Source: Planctomycetaceae bacterium (lineage in GTDB: Bacteria > Planctomycetota > Phycisphaerae > Phycisphaerales > UBA1924). From it: a stretch of 40,359 bases of DNA. The stretch spans positions 1 through 40,359 of the forward strand of contig JAJTDF010000038.1 of NCBI GenBank assembly GCA_021294835.1, given 5' to 3'. Positions 34,304 through 40,359 of this stretch are shown piece after piece. How positions within the stretch are numbered: the first letter of the stretch is position 1; the number at the start of each line of letters is the position of its first letter. Below the pieces are notes generated by a model. It was not told the DNA's origin. It ran no database searches and saw only the letters and a program-made list of their open reading frames with translations. The position numbers and the translations under genes are program-made.

Positions 34304-35098
34304 TCAGGTGGCAGTGAGGGCTCGCCGGAGGCAGTGGGAGGCGAGGCGTTTGGCGATGTTCTGGATGAAGCGGGAGAAGTTGGCGGGGGCGTGGGCGTCG
34401 GCGCGATCGGAGAGGATGCGGAGGACGGCCAGGGGTACGGCGAAATCCGCAGCGACCTGGGCGACGGCGGCGGACTCCATGTCGCAGGCGAGGGCGGAGG
34501 GGACCAGGCCGTGCAGGCGGGCGCGGCCGTGGGCGGAGCAGATGAACTGGTCGCCGGTGACGATGTCGCCGGCGATGGCCAGGGGTGTGCGGGTGGTGAG
34601 GCCGAAGGCGGCGCGGTCGGCATCGGAGAGGAGGGTGGACAGGTCGTGCGTGAGGGTGGCGTGGGCGGCGGCGAGCAGGCGGGCGGACCAGTGCGGATCA
34701 GCGGGGAGAGAGGTGTGGGAAGTGAGGGGGATCTGCATGGGCGGGAAGAGGGGCGAGGCGTCGAGATCGTGCTGGAAGAGGTGGCGGGCGATGACGATGT
34801 CGGCGATATCCAGCGGGCGAGGGAGGGGCTGGGGGGCGGCGGTGGCGTCAAGGGCTCCGGCGACGCCGACGAACAGGAGCGCTTCGGGCTTGAAGTGGGT
34901 GATGGCCAGGGTGGCGGTGAGCGCCGCGGCGACCTTGCCCCAGCGGCTGAAGGCGATGACGACGGGTCGGCCCCAGAGATCGCCCTGCACGAAGGTGCGG
35001 CCGGCGAGGGTGTGGGTGACGGGGTTGGCGAGGTGGGTGAGGAGGTCGTCGACCTCTTCGGGCATGGCGCCGAGGATGGCGATGGAGGCGAGGAGCAT
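34304..35098 (-). CDS. mtnN: 5'-Methylthioadenosine/S-adenosylhomocysteine nucleosidase-like
   Basis: Nucleoside phosphorylase/hydrolase superfamily member that cleaves adenine from MTA or SAH in the activated-methyl cycle, or a relative such as futalosine hydrolase (MqnB). Motifs are IAILGAMPEEVDDL at the start, AFSRWGKVAAALTATLAI, LFVGVAGALDA, GDIVTGDQFIC, and CDMESAAVAQVAADF followed by RILSDRAD, with the ribose-binding Glu and catalytic Asp. Length 264 is slightly longer than usual because of a mid-protein segment. The chosen start is ATG 35098; an upstream in-frame ATG (35143) lies inside an 8-bp repeat array. The presence of several SAM methyltransferases in the window makes an MTA/SAH role sensible. 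Confidence 0.82.
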   Translation of the reverse strand: MLLASIAILGAMPEEVDDLLTHLANPVTHTLAGRTFVQGDLWGRPVVIAFSRWGKVAAALTATLAITHFKPEALLFVGVAGALDATAAPQPLPRPLDIADIVIARHLFQHDLDASPLFPPMQIPLTSHTSLPADPHWSARLLAAAHATLTHDLSTLLSDADRAAFGLTTRTPLAIAGDIVTGDQFICSAHGRARLHGLVPSALACDMESAAVAQVAADFAVPLAVLRILSDRADAHAPANFSRFIQNIAKRLASHCLRRALTAT

Positions 35099-35121
35099 GG
35101 AGGATGGTTGGGGAGTGGAAA

Positions 35122-35153
35122 TGGCAAAATGGCAAAATGACAAAATTGCAAAA
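35122..35153. repeat. 8-bp tandem repeat array 1 (four units)
   Basis: TGGCAAAA, TGGCAAAA, TGACAAAA and TTGCAAAA. It lies 24 bp upstream of the minus-strand nucleosidase start and overlaps, by one base, the ATG at 35153 of the rightward kinase-like gene. It thus sits in a divergent promoter region. Confidence 0.85.
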
Positions 35154-36220
35154 TGGAAGACACTGCAGGGTGCGCAGGGGTGATGGCTGGGCGCGGCAGT
35201 GGGGGGCGGGGCCTACTTTGGTTTGTGGCGACGACGCGGGCGATTCCGGCGATCAGTGATGTGAAGTTCCTGCGTTTGGCGGAGGGCGCGGACGCGGCGG
35301 CGTTGCTGCGGATGCTGGGCGGGCATGCGGAGGTGCTCAAGGCGGAGGGGCAGGCGGGGGATGGGGCGGACCCGTGCGGGGTGTGGGCGAGCGGGGAGGT
35401 GGTGATGAAGGTGCGGCGGGCGGGGTCGTTCTCGGAGACGATCAAGCGGGCGGTGGGAAGGAGCCGCGGGGGCCGGCAATGGGAGGGCGCGGTGTGGCTG
35501 GCGGGTCAGGGGATGGGGACGGTGGTGCCGGTGGGCTTGGCGGTGGGGCGGAGTGCGCGGGGTGTGGTGGAGGTGTTGTTTGTGCCGAGGGTGCGGGGTG
35601 ACGGGGTGCTGGAGGGGATGGCGGGGGGGGCGGGGGCGAAGTGGTCAAATGGTCAAATGGTCAAATGGTCAAATGGGGGCGGGCCTGGTGGGGGCGGAGA
35701 GGGCGACAGTGCGTGGAGCTTTGCGGAGGAGGCCTTGGTGGCGGAGGCGGTGGGGCGGCAGGTGGCGGAGATGGTGGAGCGCGGGCGGTACAACCGGGAT
35801 CACAAGCCGAGCAACCTGATGGTGCGGTGGGGTGTGGGGGACCGGGCGGGGGAGGCGGAGGTGGTGGTGCTGGACACGGTGGCGGTGCTGCCGGTGCGGC
35901 CGAAGCACGCGACGGTGCCGCACGCGGTGCGGATGCTGACGAGTCTGGTGCTGGAGCCTTTGGGGTGCGGGTGCCTGCCGAGGCGGACGGTGCGGATGCG
36001 GGCGCTGCGGGCGATGCTGGAGGAGATGTGGAAGCGGCAGGGGGTGAAGATGGGGGATGCGGGGCAGGCGGGCGGGGCGGCGGAGGTGGACGAGGGGTGG
36101 CTGCGGGGTTCGATGCGGGCGTTGTGGGTGCAGGTGGAGCGGCGGGTGCGTGAGCATGGGGACCCGACGCCAAGGGTGAACCCGCTGGCGAGTTTGGAGC
36201 GGGGGATTGGGGTGCGGTGA
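35153..36220 (+). CDS. Kinase-like protein (Kdo/WaaP-type fold) with repeat-derived insertion
   Basis: 355 residues, resembling small-molecule or lipopolysaccharide kinases of the protein-kinase superfamily. The ATP-binding part has WASGEVVMKVRRAGSFSETI (putative Lys), and the catalytic loop is YNRDHKPSNLMV (about residue 215) followed by VVLDTVAVLP (metal-binding Asp). WaaP/Kdo kinases phosphorylate lipid A-core heptose; the real acceptor is unknown. A run KWSNGQMVKWSNG in the middle is encoded by a four-unit 8-bp repeat (35642-35673) and is unlike the rest of the protein. The start is uncertain: ATG 35153 is used, with ATG 35183 as alternative. It ends 57 bp before the start of the DNA methyltransferase. 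Confidence 0.6.
   Translation: MEDTAGCAGVMAGRGSGGRGLLWFVATTRAIPAISDVKFLRLAEGADAAALLRMLGGHAEVLKAEGQAGDGADPCGVWASGEVVMKVRRAGSFSETIKRAVGRSRGGRQWEGAVWLAGQGMGTVVPVGLAVGRSARGVVEVLFVPRVRGDGVLEGMAGGAGAKWSNGQMVKWSNGGGPGGGGEGDSAWSFAEEALVAEAVGRQVAEMVERGRYNRDHKPSNLMVRWGVGDRAGEAEVVVLDTVAVLPVRPKHATVPHAVRMLTSLVLEPLGCGCLPRRTVRMRALRAMLEEMWKRQGVKMGDAGQAGGAAEVDEGWLRGSMRALWVQVERRVREHGDPTPRVNPLASLERGIGVR
35642..35673. repeat. 8-bp tandem repeat array 2, inside the kinase-like gene
   Basis: Four perfect TGGTCAAA units, followed by TGGGGGCG. The unit is not a multiple of three, so a gain or loss of one unit would shift the reading frame. It currently encodes KWSNGQMVKWSNG. Confidence 0.95.
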
Positions 36221-36276
36221 GGGGGGTGAGGGGGTGCGGTGGCGCGGGGGCGATGGGGGCAGTACACTGGGCGGCG

Positions 36277-37260
36277 ATGGCCAAGAAGACGACCAGCACG
36301 GGCAAGCAGGGGGCGGATGCGGCGCGGGCGGGGGGCGGTGTGGAGGCTGTGCGCGGGAATGTGGGTGCGGAGGCGAAGCCGGACTACAGCGAGGCGGGCG
36401 GGGCGACGCGGGTGTATGTGGGGGATTGCCGGGATGTGCTGCCGAGGATCGGCGAGGTGCGGCGCGGGGAGGTGGATCTGGTGTTCGCGGATCCGCCGTT
36501 CAACTGGAACCGGGCGTACGACAAGTGGGACGATCAACTGCCGGACGCGGAGTATCTGGCGTTTACGTATCGGTGGCTGGACCTGAGCGTGGACGCGTTG
36601 CGGCCGCACGGGGCGATCTGGGTAAACATCCCCGATGACTGGGCGGCGGAGATCGTGATGCACCTGAAGGGGCGGGGGCTGAAGATGATCAACTGGTGCA
36701 TCTGGCACTACCGCTTCGGGCAGAACAACAAGAGCCGGTTCATCAACAGCAAGGTGCACGCGTTGTACTTCGCGAAGAACGCGCGGGAGCGGCGGTGGAA
36801 TCTGGACGCGGTGCTGGAGCCATCGGACCGGGCGACGACGTACTTTGACAAGCGGACGCTGGAGAAGAGCGACGGCGTGAAGGCGGGGATGCGGTCGCCG
36901 ATGGATGTGTGGTACGGGCAGTATTGGGGGCGGATTCAGGGGAACAACGAGGAGCGGCGGCCGGGGCACGACAACCAGTTGCCGGAGGTGTATCTGGAGC
37001 GGGTGATCAAGGCGTGCAGCAACCAGGGAGATCTGGTGCTGGACCCGTTCAACGGCTCGGGCACGACGGGGACGGTGGCGCGGGCGCTGGGGCGGCGGTT
37101 CATCGGGACGGAGTACTCGGCGGACCTGGCGGCGGCGGCGTGGGAGCGGATCACGAAGATCGGGGCGGTGCGGGTGGGGAAGGTGAAGAACGAGGGGTCG
37201 GCGATTTTTCGGCCCCGCAAGGCGAGCAAGGAGGTGGTGGCGAAGTTCAAGGGGGAGTGA
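36277..37260 (+). CDS. Orphan beta-class DNA methyltransferase
   Basis: 327 residues. Motif IV is DPPFNW (residues 72-77) and motif I is LDPFNGSGTTGTV (about 255-267), so the order is IV-TRD-I, which is the beta class (N6-adenine or N4-cytosine). DPPF is compatible with N6-adenine or N4-cytosine. A target-recognition region with RFGQNNKSRFINSKVH and a SPMDVWYG motif lies between. No restriction endonuclease is adjacent, so it is probably a solitary methyltransferase like CcrM; target site unknown. The start ATG 36277 removes an unsupported 20-residue upstream extension. It ends 11 bp before an 8-bp repeat array. Confidence 0.88.
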   Translation: MAKKTTSTGKQGADAARAGGGVEAVRGNVGAEAKPDYSEAGGATRVYVGDCRDVLPRIGEVRRGEVDLVFADPPFNWNRAYDKWDDQLPDAEYLAFTYRWLDLSVDALRPHGAIWVNIPDDWAAEIVMHLKGRGLKMINWCIWHYRFGQNNKSRFINSKVHALYFAKNARERRWNLDAVLEPSDRATTYFDKRTLEKSDGVKAGMRSPMDVWYGQYWGRIQGNNEERRPGHDNQLPEVYLERVIKACSNQGDLVLDPFNGSGTTGTVARALGRRFIGTEYSADLAAAAWERITKIGAVRVGKVKNEGSAIFRPRKASKEVVAKFKGE

Positions 37261-37271
37261 GCGGGCCCAAA

Positions 37272-37303
37272 TGGCCAAATGGCCAAATGGCCAAATGGCC
37301 AAA
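37272..37303. repeat. 8-bp tandem repeat array 3 (four units)
   Basis: Four perfect TGGCCAAA units, ending in TGAAG. It sits 11 bp after the methyltransferase stop and before the convergent superoxide dismutase terminator. Confidence 0.95.
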
Positions 37304-37337
37304 TGAAGCATGCGGGTGGGTGATTGGGTGGGCGCAG

Positions 37338-37365
37338 AAAAACACCCGCGGGGGGGGCGCGGGTG
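37338..37365 (-). terminator. Rho-independent terminator of sodA
   Basis: On the minus strand CACCCGCG and CGCGGGTG pair around CCCCCCC, followed by TTTTT. It is 35 bp downstream of the sodA stop codon. Confidence 0.82.
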
Positions 37366-37399
37366 TGGGGGGATCGGAAGTCAGATTGAGTCGAGTGGG

Positions 37400-38047
37400 T
37401 TACTTGCCGGCCTTGGCGGCGGTGAGCAGCTCGGCGACCTTGGGCCAGTTGACCACGCCCCACCAGGCGGTGATGTAATCAGGGCGGCGGTTCTGGTAGT
37501 GCAGGTAGTACGCGTGCTCCCAGACATCCAGGCCGAGGATGGGGGTGCCGCCGCAGCCGGCGATGGCTTCGCCCATGAGGGGGTTGTCCTGATTGGCGGT
37601 GGAGCAGACCTTGAGCTTGCCCTCGCCGGCGTGCCAGCAGAGCCAGGCCCAGCCGGAGCCGAAGCGGGAGGTGGCGGCGGCGGCGAACTGCTCCTTGAAG
37701 GCGGCGAAGGAGCCGAAGGCGGCGTTGATGGCGGCGGCGAGGTCGCCGGTGGGTTCGCCACCGCCGCCCTTGCCGGGGGGCGCCATGATCTGCCAGAACA
37801 TGGAGTGGTTGACGTGGCCGCCGGCGTTGTTGCGGAGCGGGCCCTTCTTGTCAGCGGGGAGGTCGTTCAGGCGGGTGATGAGCTGCTCGGCGGGGAGATC
37901 AGCGAAGGGGGTGCCTTCAAGGGCCTTGTTGGCGTTGTTGACGTAGGCGGCGTGGTGCTTCTGGGAGTGGATCTCCATGGTCTTGGCGTCGATGACCGGC
38001 TCGAGCGCGTTCAAGGCATAGGGGAGGGTGGGGAGGGTGTATGGCAT
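37400..38047 (-). CDS. sodA: Superoxide dismutase, Mn/Fe family
   Basis: 215 residues. It dismutates superoxide to peroxide and oxygen using Mn or Fe. The metal ligands are visible: His27 ([10 protein letters not shown]), His81 ([10 protein letters not shown]), Asp174 and His178 ([21 protein letters not shown]). Gln153 in ANQDNPLM lies in the C-terminal half, as in Mn enzymes, where the residue touching the solvent is carried by this segment. There is no signal peptide, so it is cytoplasmic. A GGAG site lies 7 bases before the ATG (38047). A dedicated hairpin terminator follows. The MntR-like regulator at 17.2 kb could control such a gene, though no operator was identified. Confidence 0.97.
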   Translation of the reverse strand: MPYTLPTLPYALNALEPVIDAKTMEIHSQKHHAAYVNNANKALEGTPFADLPAEQLITRLNDLPADKKGPLRNNAGGHVNHSMFWQIMAPPGKGGGGEPTGDLAAAINAAFGSFAAFKEQFAAAATSRFGSGWAWLCWHAGEGKLKVCSTANQDNPLMGEAIAGCGGTPILGLDVWEHAYYLHYQNRRPDYITAWWGVVNWPKVAELLTAAKAGK

Positions 38048-38244
38048 GGGTGTGCTCCGTGCGGGGGGTGATGGGGGGGACCGAAAGGGCGGTCGCCAAC
38101 GGGGCGCGGCGGTCGCGGCTTTGAGACGCGGTTCCGGGGCGTTGGCTCTCGCTTGAACGAGGGTAGCGATGCGGGCGGGGCAGGGGGCCGGGGGGCAGGG
38201 GCGGAGATATGCTGGGACAGCGCCGGGGGACCCTTGGAGCGGTC

Positions 38245-39180
38245 ATGGCGACACACCGGTCGGCGATGGATGTGTGGCGGATGCGGCTGGGGTGTCGGTC
38301 GCTGTACCCGTTCGCGTTGCTGCCGTTCGCGGCGGTGGAGCCGTCGCGGCGGGCGGCGATGCGGGTGCTGGATCTGCCGGCGGGCAACGGGCTTTTGAGC
38401 TACGCGTTGGCGGCGGCGGGGTTCGACGTCATTGCCGCGGATTTGTTCCCGGAGTACTTCCTGCCCCCGGATGAAGCGGCGAAGGCGTCAGGGGCGGCGG
38501 AGTTGTTTGAGCGGCAGGCGGAAGCGAAGCTGCCGGGATGGTTGCGGCGAGAGCTGTTTGGCCCGAGCGGAAATGCGCCGGTGGCCAGGCCGGCGTTGCC
38601 CCGGCCGATGGACATGGAGGCGCCGCTGCCGTTGGCCGACGGGAGCGTGGACCGGCTGCTGTGCGTGGAGGGGATCGAGCATGTGATGGACCGGCACAAG
38701 GTGCTGTCGGAGTTCCGGCGCGTGCTGCGTCCGGGCGGGGTGCTGGTGCTGACCACGCCGAACCTGCTGAGCTTCCGGTCGCGGGCGGCGTATGCGTTGG
38801 CGGGGCAGCGGGCGTTCGCGTCGTACGTGGATGAGTACACGTCGGTGTGGGGCCGCTCGCCGGACGGCACGCGGACGTATCACGGGCACGCGTTCCTGGT
38901 GAACTACTTCCAGTTGCGGTATTCGCTGCACCACACCGGGTTTGCGATCCGGTCGCTGCAGCCATCGAACGCGAGCCCGAGCAGCCTGGCGATGACGCCG
39001 CTGTGGCCGGCGGTGGCGGCGGCGACGTGGTGGTCGCAGCGGCGTGCGAAGCGGAAGTTCGGGCGGATGCCCGAGGGGAAGGCGGGGGTGCGGCCGCCGT
39101 ATGCGGAGATGACCTCGCACCTGCTGTCGGCGAATCTGCTGTACAACGCGACGCTGATTCTGGAGGCGGAGGCGCGGTGA
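38245..39180 (+). CDS. Class I SAM-dependent methyltransferase
   Basis: 311 residues. The SAM-binding motif is MRVLDLPAGNGLLSYALAAAGF with acid ADLF, followed by LPLADGSVDRLLCVEGIEHV and LRPGGVLVLTTPNLL. This order is of the Methyltransf_11/23 type. Beyond the core lies a long Arg- and Trp-rich C-terminal half (AATWWSQRRAKRKFGRMP). Substrates in this family range over sugars, lipids and quinones, and cannot be decided here. The start ATG 38245 has GGAG six bases upstream (38235-38238). It is divergent from sodA, with which it shares the ~200-bp intergenic region 38048-38244. Confidence 0.85.
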   Translation: MATHRSAMDVWRMRLGCRSLYPFALLPFAAVEPSRRAAMRVLDLPAGNGLLSYALAAAGFDVIAADLFPEYFLPPDEAAKASGAAELFERQAEAKLPGWLRRELFGPSGNAPVARPALPRPMDMEAPLPLADGSVDRLLCVEGIEHVMDRHKVLSEFRRVLRPGGVLVLTTPNLLSFRSRAAYALAGQRAFASYVDEYTSVWGRSPDGTRTYHGHAFLVNYFQLRYSLHHTGFAIRSLQPSNASPSSLAMTPLWPAVAAATWWSQRRAKRKFGRMPEGKAGVRPPYAEMTSHLLSANLLYNATLILEAEAR

Positions 39181-39204
39181 GGTGGGGTGAGGTGAGGTGA
39201 GGAG

Positions 39205-40014
39205 TCACGCCGAGCGGCGGAGGACGGCGGCGGCGGGGGTGTTCAGGTGCAGCGTGGCGGCGAGTTGGTCGGCCTTGGGGCTGGAGAGGTGGGTGACGGC
39301 CCACTGCTCGGCGAGTTCCAGCAGGGGGCGGTTCTCGGGGTCCAGCAGATCGGCGTGGAGGTTCAGCGGGTGGTGGAGGATGGTGGCGCCGGCGAGCAGG
39401 GCGGGGAAGAAGTGGCTGAGGAAGGGGGCCGGGTCGTGCCAGGGGTGGGTGGTCAGCAGAGTTGAAGCGGGGGAGAAGTGTGCCGCGGCGTCAGCGGCGG
39501 CGAGCAGGTCGTCGTCGGTGAGTGTGCGGCCGTCGGGGAAGACGACGCGGGGCTGGCGGGCGAGCAGGGCGGGGTGCTGGGCGAGGGCGTGCGGCGGGGC
39601 GGCGTCTTCGCGGGCGTGGGTGGCGCCGGCGGCGGGGAGGCCGTCGTGATCAGGCCTGACGGCCCAGCGGCCGAAGGGGGCGACGGCCAGGGCGGCGTCG
39701 GCGATGGTGACCAGTTCGTCGCAGTGCTCGGCGGAGGCGGGGGCCGGGAGGATGTGGATGGTCAGGCCTTCCCACGCGGCGGCGACGAAGGCCATCAGCC
39801 AGGCGGGGGAGGGGTCAAGGGCGAGGGCGAGCCGGTCGCCGGGACGGAGGGAGAGCAGGCGGAGGGCGGCGCACCACTGGCGGGCGCCGGTCCAGATGGA
39901 GGCGCCGGGGATGATGCGGCCGGGTGGGTTGCTGGCGTGGAAGACGACCAGGGGATGGCCTTGACCACGGAAGGCGGTGTAGAGACGGGCGCGGAGGGCG
40001 GAGGTTTCGGTCAT
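39205..40014 (-). CDS. Shortened acyl-CoA-synthetase-like (ANL) protein
   Basis: 269 residues, much shorter than the 500-600 of active ANL enzymes. The N-terminal half aligns with the AMP-binding fold (LSLRPGDRLALALDPSPAWLMAFVAAAWEGLTIHILP), and TLLTTHPWHDPAPFLSHFFPALLAGATILHHP corresponds to the region after the phosphate-binding loop. The TSGTTGxPKG loop and the C-terminal lid with catalytic Lys are absent, so adenylating activity is unlikely. The layout resembles TIGR03089-type proteins of unknown function. The chosen start is ATG 40014. An 8-bp repeat array is 15 bp upstream of it. A degraded gene is a second possibility, although the frame is intact. Confidence 0.6.
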   Translation of the reverse strand: MTETSALRARLYTAFRGQGHPLVVFHASNPPGRIIPGASIWTGARQWCAALRLLSLRPGDRLALALDPSPAWLMAFVAAAWEGLTIHILPAPASAEHCDELVTIADAALAVAPFGRWAVRPDHDGLPAAGATHAREDAAPPHALAQHPALLARQPRVVFPDGRTLTDDDLLAAADAAAHFSPASTLLTTHPWHDPAPFLSHFFPALLAGATILHHPLNLHADLLDPENRPLLELAEQWAVTHLSSPKADQLAATLHLNTPAAAVLRRSA

Positions 40015-40028
40015 GGGGGAAGGAGAAA

Positions 40029-40060
40029 TGGCAAAATGTCCAATTTGCAAAATGACAAAA
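40029..40060. repeat. 8-bp tandem repeat array 4 (four degenerate units)
   Basis: TGGCAAAA, TGTCCAAT, TTGCAAAA and TGACAAAA. Upstream of the minus-strand ANL-like gene. Units are shared in part with array 1. Confidence 0.7.
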
Positions 40061-40076
40061 TCAAGGCATTGCTTCT

Positions 40077-40180
40077 GTCTTCGCTTCCTTCGCTTCGTTG
40101 CTGACTGGCTTTGGGTTGGTGTGTTTGTGGATCAGCAACGGCAGAAGAGAAGAGGGGTCAGCGAAGGAGCGAAGAGAGCG
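40077..40180 (-). repeat. Dispersed palindromic repeat, inverted copy 3
   Basis: Reads as the reverse complement of the left-edge copies: GCTTCCTTCGCT...GCTGAC, a diverged centre, then GCAGAAGAGAAG and GGTCAGCGAAGGAGCGAAG. It leads directly into the 47-bp tandem repeats. Confidence 0.75.
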
Positions 40181-40287
40181 AAGGAAGGCAGAAGAGAAGA
40201 GAGGTCAGGGAAGGAGCGAAGGGAGCGAAGGGAGGCAGAAGAGAAGAGAGGTCAGCGGAGGGGTGAAGGGAGCGAAGGAAGGCAGAG
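40141..40287. repeat. 47-bp tandem repeat (about three copies)
   Basis: GCAGAAGAGAAGA-type words begin at 40141, 40188, 40235 and (truncated) 40282, giving a 47-bp period. Each unit ends in GTCAGCGAAGGAGCGAAG-like sequence, so it is built from one arm of the adjacent palindromic repeat. The remaining 40288-40359 is G/A-rich and gene-free as far as I can see. Confidence 0.88.
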
Positions 40288-40359
40288 GGGGGCAGGGAGG
40301 AGGGGAAGAGGGCAGGTGGGAGAGAGCGGAAACGCGGGGCGGAAGAGGGGGGCTTGATA

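Noticed and set aside
32297-35140. A 947-codon plus-strand frame across the esterase and nucleosidase genes
   Set aside because: Gly/Val/Glu-rich shadow antisense to genes with clear catalytic motifs and a terminator.
1-40359. CRISPR arrays and tRNA or rRNA genes
   Set aside because: No direct repeats with unique spacers were seen; the tandem arrays have no spacers. No tRNA-like T-arm or rRNA sequence was found by eye.

Overview
The window is a GC-rich (roughly 70%) bacterial chromosome segment carrying about 27 protein genes plus dispersed short repeats. I infer a planctomycete, probably of the Phycisphaerae, from four things: membrane proteins ending in C-x-x-C-G-Y/D-x-L...C-S-E-C-G zinc ribbons, a TIGR03790-type secreted protein with a dockerin-like tail, an unusual sigma-70 factor, and mixed planctomycete-style housekeeping genes. 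No ribosomal RNA or tRNA gene was seen. Gene identities rest on motifs read by eye; no database search was run.

Layout. At 1-600 lie the tail of an IS110-like transposase and two copies of a ~105-bp palindromic repeat. At 0.6-4.8 kb are a Xer recombinase, an ABC-2 permease and a methyltransferase; the last two are coupled by a GTGA overlap. At 4.8-11.7 kb a giant AsmA-like protein (minus) diverges from a polytopic GT-C-like membrane protein whose 5' end holds a 24-base C run, followed by a small orphan gene with its own promoter and Shine-Dalgarno sequence. At 12-14.6 kb are a divergent sigma factor behind a ~1-kb gene-free region, and rpmA (L27). At 14.8-23.8 kb are a secreted thioredoxin-like protein, a DUF167-MntR-hydrolase group, the TIGR03790 protein, an agmatinase, and a threonine dehydrogenase followed by two zinc-ribbon paralogues.

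The most notable system is at 24.0-30.7 kb. It is a tightly packed four-gene nonulosonic-acid (sialic/legionaminic-type) operon: a ~1210-residue fusion of a Maf/DUF115 flagellin glycosyltransferase-like domain with an SpsF-like nucleotidyltransferase and a possible cysteine-less radical-SAM-like C-terminus, then NeuA-, NeuB- and NeuC-like enzymes. NeuC would open UDP-GlcNAc, NeuB would condense the product with PEP, NeuA would activate the sugar with CMP, and the Maf part would transfer it, most likely to flagellin.

At 30.8-40 kb are a secreted prenyltransferase-fold protein, a secreted esterase, an MTA/SAH nucleosidase, a kinase-like protein, an orphan beta-class DNA methyltransferase, Mn superoxide dismutase, a methyltransferase and a shortened acyl-CoA-synthetase-like protein. 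Four arrays of exactly four 8-bp units (TGGYMAAA-like) occur only in this part. One sits inside the kinase-like reading frame and one overlaps its start. The right edge has an inverted copy of the left-edge palindrome that grades into a 47-bp tandem repeat.

The + strand is mostly C-rich before about 28-30 kb and G-rich after about 31 kb, largely regardless of gene direction. This is a strand-composition switch of the kind left by a replication origin or an inversion boundary.
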